Of a stretch of 24,338 bases of DNA, positions 7,238-14,653 are shown one piece after another. The notes under the pieces are model-generated. The model was not told where the DNA came from and ran no database searches. It was given only the letters and a program-made list of their open reading frames with translations. Numbering within the stretch: the first letter of the stretch is position 1; every line of letters starts with the position of its first letter. This stretch comes from PVC group bacterium (lineage in GTDB: Bacteria; Verrucomicrobiota; Kiritimatiellia; UBA8416; PXDI01): the NCBI GenBank assembly GCA_003565095.1, contig PXDI01000170.1, forward strand, positions 1 to 24,338. Reading direction: 5' to 3'. The position numbers and the translations under genes are program-made.

Positions 7238-8203
7238 TTAAAGACTTCCGCCGAAGACCATCCCGTGAGTTCGGAGCAATTCGGCCGCCAGTAGAAAATA
7301 GAAAAATATGATATATCCTCCTCCATATGCTTCCAGCATGCGGGCGGTCTTACGCGAGGTTCTGAATCTGAAATGCAGCAAACCGCCGAGGCACACGAGG
7401 AAGAGCACAATCAGTCCGCTGTAATAGAAGGTGCCCAGGCCCAGATAGTAACCGACGATCCACGCCAGAACCGTGTTCAGCACCCGCAGCGCCATTGCTA
7501 CATATCCGGCGGTATATAGACCGAGGTGTTTCGAGTAACTGTCCACTCCGGCAATTTCATCCTCCGGCAGGCGGATTTTGCGTGAGATTTCCCAGTTGGC
7601 GAAAGCAAAAAAGTCTGCGGCGGCATATGCCCAGAAGAGCCACGGGGCTTCCCAAAACGGCCTTTGCATCGTGAAACTGAAGATCGTAGCGGTCATCAGC
7701 GGCATAATCAGCATATGTGCGATGGCATAAATAATAAAATGCGCTTTCAGCCATTTGCGGATGAAAAACTCATGCAGCATCACCCAGGAAAACGCGACGG
7801 TCACGGTGACCGCCACAACCGCCGGCCAGCCGCTCCACAAAGCGCAGGCGAATTCCACGGCAATTGCTATACCGCCAAGAATTTTAAGGTGGGTAAGCGT
7901 TATCAATCCTCGCGACAAGACCCGGTGCGGGTAATTTACAACGTCATCGGCATAATCCTTATGCTCATCAAAGACCCGCAGATGAAAAAATATGCAGAAC
8001 AGGAAAAGCATACCGACGGGAGAGAACCATCCGATCCGCAGTGGTTCATCAGGATTTCCCAGAACCTGTGCCAGAAACTGGTTGGCGATAAAATAAATAA
8101 CGACCATAGTGAGATGGCTCTGTAGCGGGAAGCGTTCGGCGAAATAGGCGCTCAAGCGCCGATGAAAGGGGCTTGCCTGGTTTAGGTCATCAAAACGGTT
8201 CAT
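7238..8203 (-). CDS. UbiA-family membrane prenyltransferase, atypical motifs
   Basis: A polytopic membrane protein of 321 residues with roughly eight or nine hydrophobic helices, the UbiA size. Aspartate motif 1 is FDEHKDYADD (78-87), followed by YPHRVLSRG, in place of the canonical NDxxDxxxD...RPL..G. Motif 2 is ANWEISRKIRLPEDE (202-216), then GVDSYSKHLG, in place of the canonical DxxxD loop. Conserved acidic residues for Mg-diphosphate binding are thus present in altered form. UbiA enzymes move a prenyl or similar diphosphate-activated group onto an aromatic, glycerol-phosphate or sugar acceptor in the membrane. Neither substrate can be named here. The start ATG overlaps the stop of the acyl-AMP ligase by 4 bases (ATGA), indicating translational coupling. 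Confidence 0.82.
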   Translation of the reverse strand: MNRFDDLNQASPFHRRLSAYFAERFPLQSHLTMVVIYFIANQFLAQVLGNPDEPLRIGWFSPVGMLFLFCIFFHLRVFDEHKDYADDVVNYPHRVLSRGLITLTHLKILGGIAIAVEFACALWSGWPAVVAVTVTVAFSWVMLHEFFIRKWLKAHFIIYAIAHMLIMPLMTATIFSFTMQRPFWEAPWLFWAYAAADFFAFANWEISRKIRLPEDEIAGVDSYSKHLGLYTAGYVAMALRVLNTVLAWIVGYYLGLGTFYYSGLIVLFLVCLGGLLHFRFRTSRKTARMLEAYGGGYIIFFYFLLAAELLRTHGMVFGGSL

Positions 8204-9789
8204 AATCTACCTTTCGTTAAACGGCGGGTTAATTCACCGTAATCAATTTTGGCATTATGACGGGGATCAAGCGGCAGCGGTTTATTCGTAAAGACAATCC
8301 GGTCAGCCGGGATTCCTGCGTTATGCAGCATCTGTTTGAAATCCGGCATAGGTGCGCTTTCGATAATGATTAGCAGGTTCTCATCGTGTTCAACGGCGGC
8401 GACCTTTGCGGCTGACGGCAGTAGTTCTGCCACCTGTTCTTCGACCAATTGAGCGTGCAGGAGTTTTTCTTTGCAAGTGATAGTGGAATGTACTCTGCCG
8501 ACCAGCCGGAATCGTTGCTGTATGTCAAAAAAGCCTGTATCACCCATACGGTGCCACAAAGATCCTGCATTATCAATTAACTTATTGTCAGCAATGGCAT
8601 CCGGATTGCGGAAATAATCCCGGCAGACATGCGCTCCGGCAACGATCAACTCTCCGGGTTCGCCCGGCGACTGTTCGAGAGCCTCCCAACCATTAAACAC
8701 GATGCGGCCTTTATGAATGCGGATGATTTTAGTTTGCAGTTGTTCGACCGGTTTACCGCAGCAAAAGCCCCTCCCGGTGGCGGCCAGACGTTCTTCGAGA
8801 CTGATGGAGGCGACCGGCTCGGCTTCGGTTGAGCCGTAGACCAGTTCTATCGCGGTGTCGGGAAAGGCTTCACGCCAACAGCGCAGTTGTGAGTTCTCAA
8901 CCGGTGCGCCACCGGTTAATATTCTGTGCAGGGGGACCGGTTCTGCGCCGGCCGTGATTGCTTTTGCTATGCTTTCAATAAACGGCGGCGAGGCGGTGCA
9001 GGTGGTTACGGCGTGTGTCCGCATTTGTTTCAGAACGGCTGCTCCATTGGTGGCCGCTACATTTTTGAAATCAATATCCGGGATGACCGAGGTAATTCCA
9101 TCGGCCAGGTTACGCAGGGCGAAAACCGGGAACATGGGCATATCGATGTCATCCGGGGTATATGAAAACTCGGTGTGCAGTGCCGCATATTGTGCGGAAA
9201 GAAAGCCGTGGGTGCGGTTGGCGCCTTTCGGGGTGCCGCTTGATCCGCTGGTAAAGGTGATTAACGCCGGGGCGTCCTCTGACGCAGGCTGCCAAACGAT
9301 ATTATCGGAGGTCGCGGAGGTCACAGCCGCGGGACTCTGCAGAATTGCCGGCAGACTAAGTTCGGCCGGTATTTTTCCGAAGGTCCTGCCGGTGGTCAGA
9401 GTGATCCTCAGGTATCGCAGTTGCGGCTGCAGCAGGCGCAATAAATGACTGCGGCCTATACCGGCAAAACCGGCCGGTTCGGCAAACGCTGCGAATGCGC
9501 CAATCTTCTTAAGAGGAACCCATGGGTCAACGAAGACCGCAACGCCGCCGCACATGATAATAGCGAGCATTACGGTATAAAGCTCAATGGACATCGGAAT
9601 CATCACAATCATGCGCTCACCCGGCTTCATACCTGCGGAGCGTAATACTGTGGCGGTGCGGCAGATATCCTGCCACAGTCCGCCAAAAGTGATATTCCGG
9701 CCGTCGGGCATAATCAGAGCCAGGCGATCCGCATACTGTTCTGCGGAACCCCGCAGATATTCAACTACATTCTTTTTGCAGTAGCACAT
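8200..9789 (-). CDS. OleC-like acyl-AMP ligase (ANL superfamily)
   Basis: 529 residues from ATG 9789. An upstream in-frame ATG at 9846 would add 19 residues deep inside the previous gene and is less likely. The AMP/phosphate loop ITFTSGSSGTPKG is at ~177-189, the adenine motif is VYGSTEAEPVASIS, the ribose-binding Asp is in RMGDTGFFD, and the catalytic C-terminal Lys is in PRHNAKIDYGEL. The segments FPVFALRNLADGITSVIPDIDF and RILTGGAPV..... closely follow OleC and related fatty-acid ligases. OleC forms a beta-lactone from a beta-hydroxy acid in long-chain olefin synthesis; others form acyl-CoA or acyl-AMP. No OleA, OleB or OleD is nearby, so olefin synthesis is unlikely. It overlaps the GNAT-like gene by 29 bases and the UbiA gene by 4. 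Confidence 0.85.
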   Translation of the reverse strand: MCYCKKNVVEYLRGSAEQYADRLALIMPDGRNITFGGLWQDICRTATVLRSAGMKPGERMIVMIPMSIELYTVMLAIIMCGGVAVFVDPWVPLKKIGAFAAFAEPAGFAGIGRSHLLRLLQPQLRYLRITLTTGRTFGKIPAELSLPAILQSPAAVTSATSDNIVWQPASEDAPALITFTSGSSGTPKGANRTHGFLSAQYAALHTEFSYTPDDIDMPMFPVFALRNLADGITSVIPDIDFKNVAATNGAAVLKQMRTHAVTTCTASPPFIESIAKAITAGAEPVPLHRILTGGAPVENSQLRCWREAFPDTAIELVYGSTEAEPVASISLEERLAATGRGFCCGKPVEQLQTKIIRIHKGRIVFNGWEALEQSPGEPGELIVAGAHVCRDYFRNPDAIADNKLIDNAGSLWHRMGDTGFFDIQQRFRLVGRVHSTITCKEKLLHAQLVEEQVAELLPSAAKVAAVEHDENLLIIIESAPMPDFKQMLHNAGIPADRIVFTNKPLPLDPRHNAKIDYGELTRRLTKGRL

Positions 9790-10840
9790 AATTGCGAATA
9801 ATTTCCGAGCTGTTGCCGTCCAGGCGGCGTGAATCGTTGGTTTCATGCATCAGGCACATCAAAGCTTCATCATAACCATAAGCGGCGGTTTGTTGAAAAG
9901 CCCGGCACATCAAGGCGGCCCCCAGTCCGGTTCCGCGGAATTCCGGCAGAGTGCCAAGCGATTTTATGCAGACGCGCCGGGCCTTGTTTTTATTCAGCAG
10001 AAAGCGCAACGCGGCCAGTGGTCCGCGACTGCCGCGCATGGCTCTGACGCTTGCGGCATAATCCGGATAGCAGAAAACAAATCCGCACTCGCGGCCATCA
10101 TTTCCGCAACAGAACTGGCACAGCCCCGGTCGTAACAATCTGTCTGTCCCCACGTAAAGGTGCTTGAATTCTTGCAGATCGATCGGGGAATAATAGCGGT
10201 TTTCGGCAAAAATGGCAGATGAAAGCCGGTAAATCACTTCCAATTCGCTGTCCATCCGGTCGATGCGCAGATTCCGGAAGGTGTAGCGGTTGCGGACGGC
10301 TCGGTTTAAATACGGTTTCAGTTTATCTGCCGCCTGCTGCGGTGATTTAATGCGTGATGAAATATAACGGTCCGCAATTTGATATCCGCATTGCCGCCAT
10401 AACTCATTGTAATAGGGCGGGTTCCACGGTTCTTTGAGAAAAGGGGGAATCTTCCATGGTCCGTCAGCGAAACGGTAGCGCTGCCAAGTGTTGCCATCCA
10501 TTGGCCCGAGAACGGTCTTCGCTCCGAATTTTGCCAGCCATTTCTCTGCGGTGTCCAGCAGTATCCTGCCTGCTTCAAGATTGTTTTCTGCCTCAAAAAA
10601 CCCGATATACGCAGTTTTGTCCGGGTTTATGCCGGCTAGACAGCGGGCGATCGCTACCCCGTTGTTTTCTGCGATAAATGGGGTGCTTTTCCCCTGTGCA
10701 GCGTTTGAGAAGACGCTTTCTTGCACTTTTTTATATAAATCTGGAATATAAAGGCGGTCATTTGCATAGATTTTGCCAGGCAGTCGCAGGAACGAATCCT
10801 GCGCGGCTGTATTATCACGGGCGTTTACTACACGAATCAT
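9761..10840 (-). CDS. Two-part GNAT-like N-acyltransferase
   Basis: 359 residues. The N-terminal part (~1-165) matches a GNAT-related fold seen in larger acyltransferase-like proteins: YANDRLYIPDLYKK, TAYIGFFEAENNLEAGRILLDTAEKWL, LGPMDGNTWQRYRF and WNPPYYNELWRQCGYQ. The C-terminal part (~190-359) holds a recognisable acetyl-CoA/acyl-CoA pyrophosphate loop, SLGTLPEFRGTGLGAALM, with the core R-G-T-G-L-G at 302-307. Such proteins usually acylate an amine; here the acyl donor could come from the adjacent ligase, which is inference. The dispersed motif GGGGACAGACA lies inside the gene and encodes part of V-G-T-D-R (230-234). Six bases separate it from the kinase-like gene upstream, and its last 29 bases overlap the ligase gene. 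Confidence 0.72.
   Translation of the reverse strand: MIRVVNARDNTAAQDSFLRLPGKIYANDRLYIPDLYKKVQESVFSNAAQGKSTPFIAENNGVAIARCLAGINPDKTAYIGFFEAENNLEAGRILLDTAEKWLAKFGAKTVLGPMDGNTWQRYRFADGPWKIPPFLKEPWNPPYYNELWRQCGYQIADRYISSRIKSPQQAADKLKPYLNRAVRNRYTFRNLRIDRMDSELEVIYRLSSAIFAENRYYSPIDLQEFKHLYVGTDRLLRPGLCQFCCGNDGRECGFVFCYPDYAASVRAMRGSRGPLAALRFLLNKNKARRVCIKSLGTLPEFRGTGLGAALMCRAFQQTAAYGYDEALMCLMHETNDSRRLDGNSSEIIRNYVLLQKECS
10141..10151 (+). repeat. TGTCTGTCCCC motif inside the GNAT-like gene
   Basis: An exact copy of the 11-base TGTCTGTCCCC found in the 202-239 tandem repeat. On the coding strand it reads GGGGACAGACA in the frame gtG-GGG-ACA-GAC-Aga (V-G-T-D-R), without interrupting the gene. Confidence 0.85.
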
Positions 10841-10846
10841 TTTGCT

Positions 10847-12241
10847 TTAGAATCCTTTCAGAAAAAGATCAAGATCGCGATTGAAAACATCGGCCCATAG
10901 GTAAGGCTGCCACAAGTCCAGCATTCCGGCCGTTTGTCCGAGCGCGGTTAATGCGCCAAGCAAGATAGTGAAAAACACCACGAAATATTCTCCCTTGATA
11001 TACGGGAATTTTGCGGCTGTTTTAATGCCGCACCATACCAACAAAAGGCCGGCTAGGGCAATCAGCATGACTGATCCGGCGGCAGGAGTGCTGCCGGTGA
11101 ATGCTGCCGCGCCGAGAATAACCATCAGCATGGATAATGCGCTTGCCACCTGCCTGATATTCCAGCGCATAATGTGTCTGTCCCCGGTTTGGGATTCAGT
11201 TTGAATGACTGCGCCCCAGACTGACGGCAGGAGCAGCGTGCTGACATAGGGGCCGAACCAGAAAGCAAATGCACCGCTGATATTGGCAATCAGCACCAAT
11301 GCGGCCGCCGGGATTGCAAGAAATACGATTCGCCGGTAAGCGCGGGTCTGTCGCTGGCGCATGCCGGAAAAAGAGAACAGCAGTGTAAACAGCAGAATTG
11401 CCGCCAGCAGCGGGATTGCCCAATCCGGTGAACCGAGGCTCCATGCGCCGAAAACAATCAGCGACAATTCCAACAGCTCCTTGGTGCGCATCATTTGTCC
11501 GATCCGGTTGGTCGCCAGCAGCAGCATAAGCAGCAAAGTCATACTGAAAACCTGCACAACCATCTCCATTTCCGGTTTTGTAATGACTTTAAGCAGGATA
11601 AACGCGGTAAGCAGGGGGACATACAGATTATCGCGGCCGCCGGTTGAGACGGCTTCAACTCCGGCAAGCAGTGATGCTGCCAGAAATGCCGACGTGCCGG
11701 CATGCAGGGGGCTGAGTTGTCCACCGGTACGCAGCGGAATATAGACCGCCAGAAAGCTGACCAGCCAGAACAGCAGAGATCCTTCCAGGCTTTTATGTTC
11801 CTTTACTCCGCCGACGCGGTAATGAAACCGTCCGTACTTAGAGCCGACCAGCGCGGCGGCCGAATCGGAAAGTGCCAGAATCAAAATACCTGCCAGATAG
11901 AGCCAATAGCGTCCGGCCGCCATCCAGAAAAGCAGCGCAACAGCGAATGGATAGTAAACACTTCCACTGCTTTTTCTTTCCACTCCGCTCAGCGCTTTAA
12001 GTTTTTGTGTCTTTTCGCAATACCAGAAAAACATTCCGAACATAACCGCCAGCAGCAGAACGGTTGCGGGGCTGCTGACCAGAAACGGGAACAACAGGCA
12101 GCCCAGTCCGCCGCCAAGATGGATTGATTTACGTGCGGTTTCGGCATCCAGATTAAATTTACGGGTAAAATACTCCACTAGTGCTATCACTATGGTGAAT
12201 AACACCAGCAACACAATAGCGCCGTATAGATCAGATATCAT
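10847..12241 (-). CDS. Dolichol/phytol-kinase-like membrane protein with a second membrane half
   Basis: 464 residues, almost entirely hydrophobic helices. The first ~220 residues carry the motifs of CTP-dependent polyprenol kinases (Sec59, VTE5/VTE6) and the related CdsA fold: ARKSIHLGGG (36-45), ERKSSGSVYYPF (88-99), SDSAAALVGSKYG (125-137), KEHKSLEGS (147-155) and EAVSTGGRDNLYVPL (196-210). These form the Mg-CTP site. The known enzymes phosphorylate dolichol, phytol or phytyl phosphate in the membrane and are mostly 200-300 residues long. Here an additional ~240-residue multi-helix half follows; I do not recognise it. A TGTCTGTCCCC motif copy falls in a polar loop of that half (T-G-D-R-H). 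The start ATG overlaps the DUF3419 stop by 4 bases. Confidence 0.75.
   Translation of the reverse strand: MISDLYGAIVLLVLFTIVIALVEYFTRKFNLDAETARKSIHLGGGLGCLLFPFLVSSPATVLLLAVMFGMFFWYCEKTQKLKALSGVERKSSGSVYYPFAVALLFWMAAGRYWLYLAGILILALSDSAAALVGSKYGRFHYRVGGVKEHKSLEGSLLFWLVSFLAVYIPLRTGGQLSPLHAGTSAFLAASLLAGVEAVSTGGRDNLYVPLLTAFILLKVITKPEMEMVVQVFSMTLLLMLLLATNRIGQMMRTKELLELSLIVFGAWSLGSPDWAIPLLAAILLFTLLFSFSGMRQRQTRAYRRIVFLAIPAAALVLIANISGAFAFWFGPYVSTLLLPSVWGAVIQTESQTGDRHIMRWNIRQVASALSMLMVILGAAAFTGSTPAAGSVMLIALAGLLLVWCGIKTAAKFPYIKGEYFVVFFTILLGALTALGQTAGMLDLWQPYLWADVFNRDLDLFLKGF
11176..11186 (+). repeat. TGTCTGTCCCC motif inside the kinase-like gene
   Basis: A second intragenic exact copy of the 11-mer. 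On the coding strand it reads ACC-GGG-GAC-AGA-CAC (T-G-D-R-H), a different reading frame from the GNAT copy. The conservation is therefore at DNA level and not a shared protein motif. Confidence 0.85.
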
Positions 12242-13344
12242 TTATTCACTTCGTCAACATGAAATGCGCTATAGAAGAATGCGCGGTCACGCGCGAACAG
12301 TTGAGCGGCCGTTTCTTTCAAAGGCGTAATGGAATTTGTATGCTCCGGCGGGCAGGTGCGCGGCACCAGCATATTCCAGTAAGCCAGCCGGGCTTTGTTA
12401 TTGGCAGTGTTAAGCAGGCTGCCGTAAAGTGCGGCCGAGGCTGCCGGATCAAGGTACTCAAAGATATCCGAAAGGTTGTAGCCGTCAAATCCGCCGTCAG
12501 CGAAATGCCGTGCAGCGTCCTCAATGCCGCCCTGATAGAGAGTCAGTTTTGCGGCATTCTCACGTATACCATTTAGAACATCCGGCCGGGTCCAGTCGGG
12601 ACGGGCCTGAGTGAAACTGCCGGTCAGAATATATTCAAGATAGGGGTTGCTATGGGTTTCCAGCAGTGTCAGAGCCTGTTTTGTGCGGTTCAGGATTCTT
12701 TCGCTGACGGAACCCTCAACGTATCTGAAAAATTCCGGATCACGTCCGAGGCGGCCCATCATGGTGCGGCTGAAAAAGAGCTGGAACAGAAAGCGCCAGC
12801 GGCGGTTGTTCCATTTTTTATCGTAGAATTCGATCCGTTCATTCCGGCTGCGTTCAGTCAGCAATGCCGCAACGGTTTTGCGCGCATGAATCAGCGGCAG
12901 GACGCGTTTACGGAAAATAGAGAAAAAACGCTCGAAGCGGCCGTAATGAATAATGCCGTTTTCGATGCCCGGGCGGTTTGCGTCCCAGAATGCGCGCGTG
13001 TTTGCCGACAATTCATTACGCAACTGAGAGTAAATCTCGACCCGGTTGTTAGCGGGTGAGAAACCCAAAAACGCCATGGCTGCTGCATCGTTCATGTGCC
13101 GGATGGCCTTGATTCTCAATTCAACGCACGCCAGTTGCGGTTGGCTCAGGTCGGCGGCAATCACTTCCGCGCCGCAAGCGAGCATATGCAGGCTGTTGTC
13201 ACCGGCCGAAGCAATCGAAAGGATTCGCATTCCCGGGGCAGGACGCAGTGCGTCAAGCAGCAGGGAACTGTCCTCCCAGCAGTTTGCATAGCGCACCTGT
13301 CCAAAATCAACCCGGTCGGATACGTCCGCCGAAACACCTTTCAT
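12238..13344 (-). CDS. DUF3419 / BtaA-like SAM-dependent 3-amino-3-carboxypropyl transferase
   Basis: 368 residues with the DUF3419 pattern: VRYANCWEDSSLLLDAL near the N-terminus, the SAM-site segment RILSIASAGDNSLHMLACGAEVIAADLSQPQLACVELRI, and GYNLSDIFEYLDP late in the protein. The best-known member, BtaA, transfers the 3-amino-3-carboxypropyl group of S-adenosylmethionine to diacylglycerol, the first step to betaine lipids (DGTS). The usual partner BtaB, an N-methyltransferase, is absent from this window. Either the head group stays unmethylated, another enzyme modifies it, or the acceptor is not diacylglycerol. The ribosome site AAGGAG overlaps the end of the HMG-CoA reductase gene 7 bases upstream. 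The stop overlaps the next gene's start as ATGA. Confidence 0.8.
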   Translation of the reverse strand: MKGVSADVSDRVDFGQVRYANCWEDSSLLLDALRPAPGMRILSIASAGDNSLHMLACGAEVIAADLSQPQLACVELRIKAIRHMNDAAAMAFLGFSPANNRVEIYSQLRNELSANTRAFWDANRPGIENGIIHYGRFERFFSIFRKRVLPLIHARKTVAALLTERSRNERIEFYDKKWNNRRWRFLFQLFFSRTMMGRLGRDPEFFRYVEGSVSERILNRTKQALTLLETHSNPYLEYILTGSFTQARPDWTRPDVLNGIRENAAKLTLYQGGIEDAARHFADGGFDGYNLSDIFEYLDPAASAALYGSLLNTANNKARLAYWNMLVPRTCPPEHTNSITPLKETAAQLFARDRAFFYSAFHVDEVNK

Positions 13345-13351
13345 TTACTCC

Positions 13352-14635
13352 TTATTCCTCCGGTTTACGATGACGATAACGCGCGTGGGCGGCGGCAAAC
13401 TGGCCGGCGGCCAATGCCGCGATAATGGAAATTTCTCCGGCCAGAATTGTTGCGGCACATATTTCCGCAAATGCGCGTGCCTTGCCCGATCCGGCGCAAT
13501 TCAGCATTTTCAGGCAGGCCTGGGCCACCGGCAAATGCGTCCCGCCACCCAGCGTGCCGACGGTCAGGTTGGGCAGGGTAACCGACACGGCCAGGTCACC
13601 GTCTGAATTGACGGTCATCTGGGTAATGCCGACGGCGGCCTCAGAGACGCAAGCGACATCCTGTCCACAGGCAATAAAGAGGCCTGCGAGGGCATTGGCA
13701 TAGTGGCCATGCACGCCGATGCTGCCGCTTTGCACCCCGCCCAGCGCCGACACCCGGCAATATTCACTCATGGCCTCCGGGGTGGTGTGCAGATAGCGTT
13801 TTACCAGCGTTGCGGGAACAACGGCCGAAGCTATCACCTTTTTTCCGCGCGCTCCCATGAAAGAGAGCATGCTGGCTTTCTTGTCACCCGAAAGATTTCC
13901 TTCAAGATACCACTGTTGCGGTTTAACCGGGCTGTTGGCGACAATATGCCGGCAGACATTCTCTGTGGCAACGGTAACGATGTTCTGTCCGGCAGCGTCT
14001 CCGGTGGTATACTCGAAAATTAGATAAACCAGATTGCCGCAGCAGGAGATTTTTATGTCGATCAGCTCCCCGTGGGAGGTTTTCTGTGCGATCAGTGTCT
14101 GAAAATTTTCCGCCTGTTGCATAACCCAGTCCGTAAAAAGGGCGCATTCAGCCAGCGACTGGAAGGCGAAGCACGGTGCGCGGGAGACTGATTCCGTCAG
14201 GCACATCACACTGGTTCCGCCTGCGCGGGAGATAACGGAGGTGCCGCGATGATAAGAGGCAACCATGGCGCCTTCGGTAGTTGCGAGCGGAACCATATAA
14301 TCGCCGTTGGCATACAGGCCGTTAATACGCAGCGGGCCGATCACTCCGACGGGGATATGCGCGTAACCGATAAAATTTTCGATATTCCCCTGGAGCGATT
14401 CCGCGGTCGGCAATCCGTTTGCGCCGTCCAGCATTTCCGCATCAATATCATAGTGCTGTTGCATAAAGCCGCGGCGGCCGGCGGCGGAATCACATGCTGC
14501 TCCGGCGGGAAAGCGTTTGGGCAGGGGCGCTGTATCCGGGCTGCGCGGACTGATGCGCTCGATCAATTGTTCCTGCGGCATGATGCCGTGTATTCTTTCG
14601 GCGATCCGTCTGCCTTGAAAGATTGACTGCGCCAT
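13352..14635 (-). CDS. HMG-CoA reductase, class I type
   Basis: Reduces HMG-CoA to mevalonate with two NAD(P)H; the cytosolic catalytic domain only, 427 residues, with no membrane anchor. The class I catalytic set is complete: Glu in PLATTEGAMVAS (E121), Lys in LSGDKKASM (K252), Asp in ACGQDVACVSE (D326) and the terminal His in LAAGQFAAAHARYRH (H417). The NAD(P)-binding GDAAGQN and the GTLGGGTHLP segment also follow class I. I start at ATG 14635 because a perfect GGAGG sits 6 bases upstream; a TTG at 14647 in frame lies immediately before that site. No HMG-CoA synthase or mevalonate kinase gene is nearby. A divergent member reducing another acyl-CoA cannot be excluded. It opens the seven-gene lipid block. 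Confidence 0.9.
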   Translation of the reverse strand: MAQSIFQGRRIAERIHGIMPQEQLIERISPRSPDTAPLPKRFPAGAACDSAAGRRGFMQQHYDIDAEMLDGANGLPTAESLQGNIENFIGYAHIPVGVIGPLRINGLYANGDYMVPLATTEGAMVASYHRGTSVISRAGGTSVMCLTESVSRAPCFAFQSLAECALFTDWVMQQAENFQTLIAQKTSHGELIDIKISCCGNLVYLIFEYTTGDAAGQNIVTVATENVCRHIVANSPVKPQQWYLEGNLSGDKKASMLSFMGARGKKVIASAVVPATLVKRYLHTTPEAMSEYCRVSALGGVQSGSIGVHGHYANALAGLFIACGQDVACVSEAAVGITQMTVNSDGDLAVSVTLPNLTVGTLGGGTHLPVAQACLKMLNCAGSGKARAFAEICAATILAGEISIIAALAAGQFAAAHARYRHRKPEE

Positions 14636-14639
14636 ATGC

Positions 14640-14645
14640 CCCTCC
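14640..14645 (-). promoter_or_regulatory. Ribosome-binding site that fixes the HMG-CoA reductase start
   Basis: On the minus strand the run is TTGGAGGGGCATATG. The GGAGG is optimally spaced from ATG 14635 and directly follows the TTG at 14647. This excludes the longer reading frame as the natural start. Confidence 0.75.
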
Positions 14646-14653
14646 AATAATTA

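Noticed and set aside
8200..9789. OleC-based long-chain olefin biosynthesis.
   Set aside because: OleA thiolase, OleB and OleD are absent, and neighbouring genes point to prenyl or amino-lipid chemistry.
9790..9846. Extended start for the OleC-like ligase at ATG 9846.
   Set aside because: The added 19 residues overlap the GNAT-like coding sequence and do not resemble an ANL-ligase N-terminus; ATG 9789 gives a typical beginning.
4498..14635. Archaeal-type ether lipid synthesis from UbiA, a CdsA-fold protein and HMG-CoA reductase.
   Set aside because: No G1P dehydrogenase or GGGP synthase is present, the kinase-like motifs fit polyprenol kinases, and the ligase, GNAT and DUF3419 genes are unexplained by it. 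Kept only as a weak alternative.
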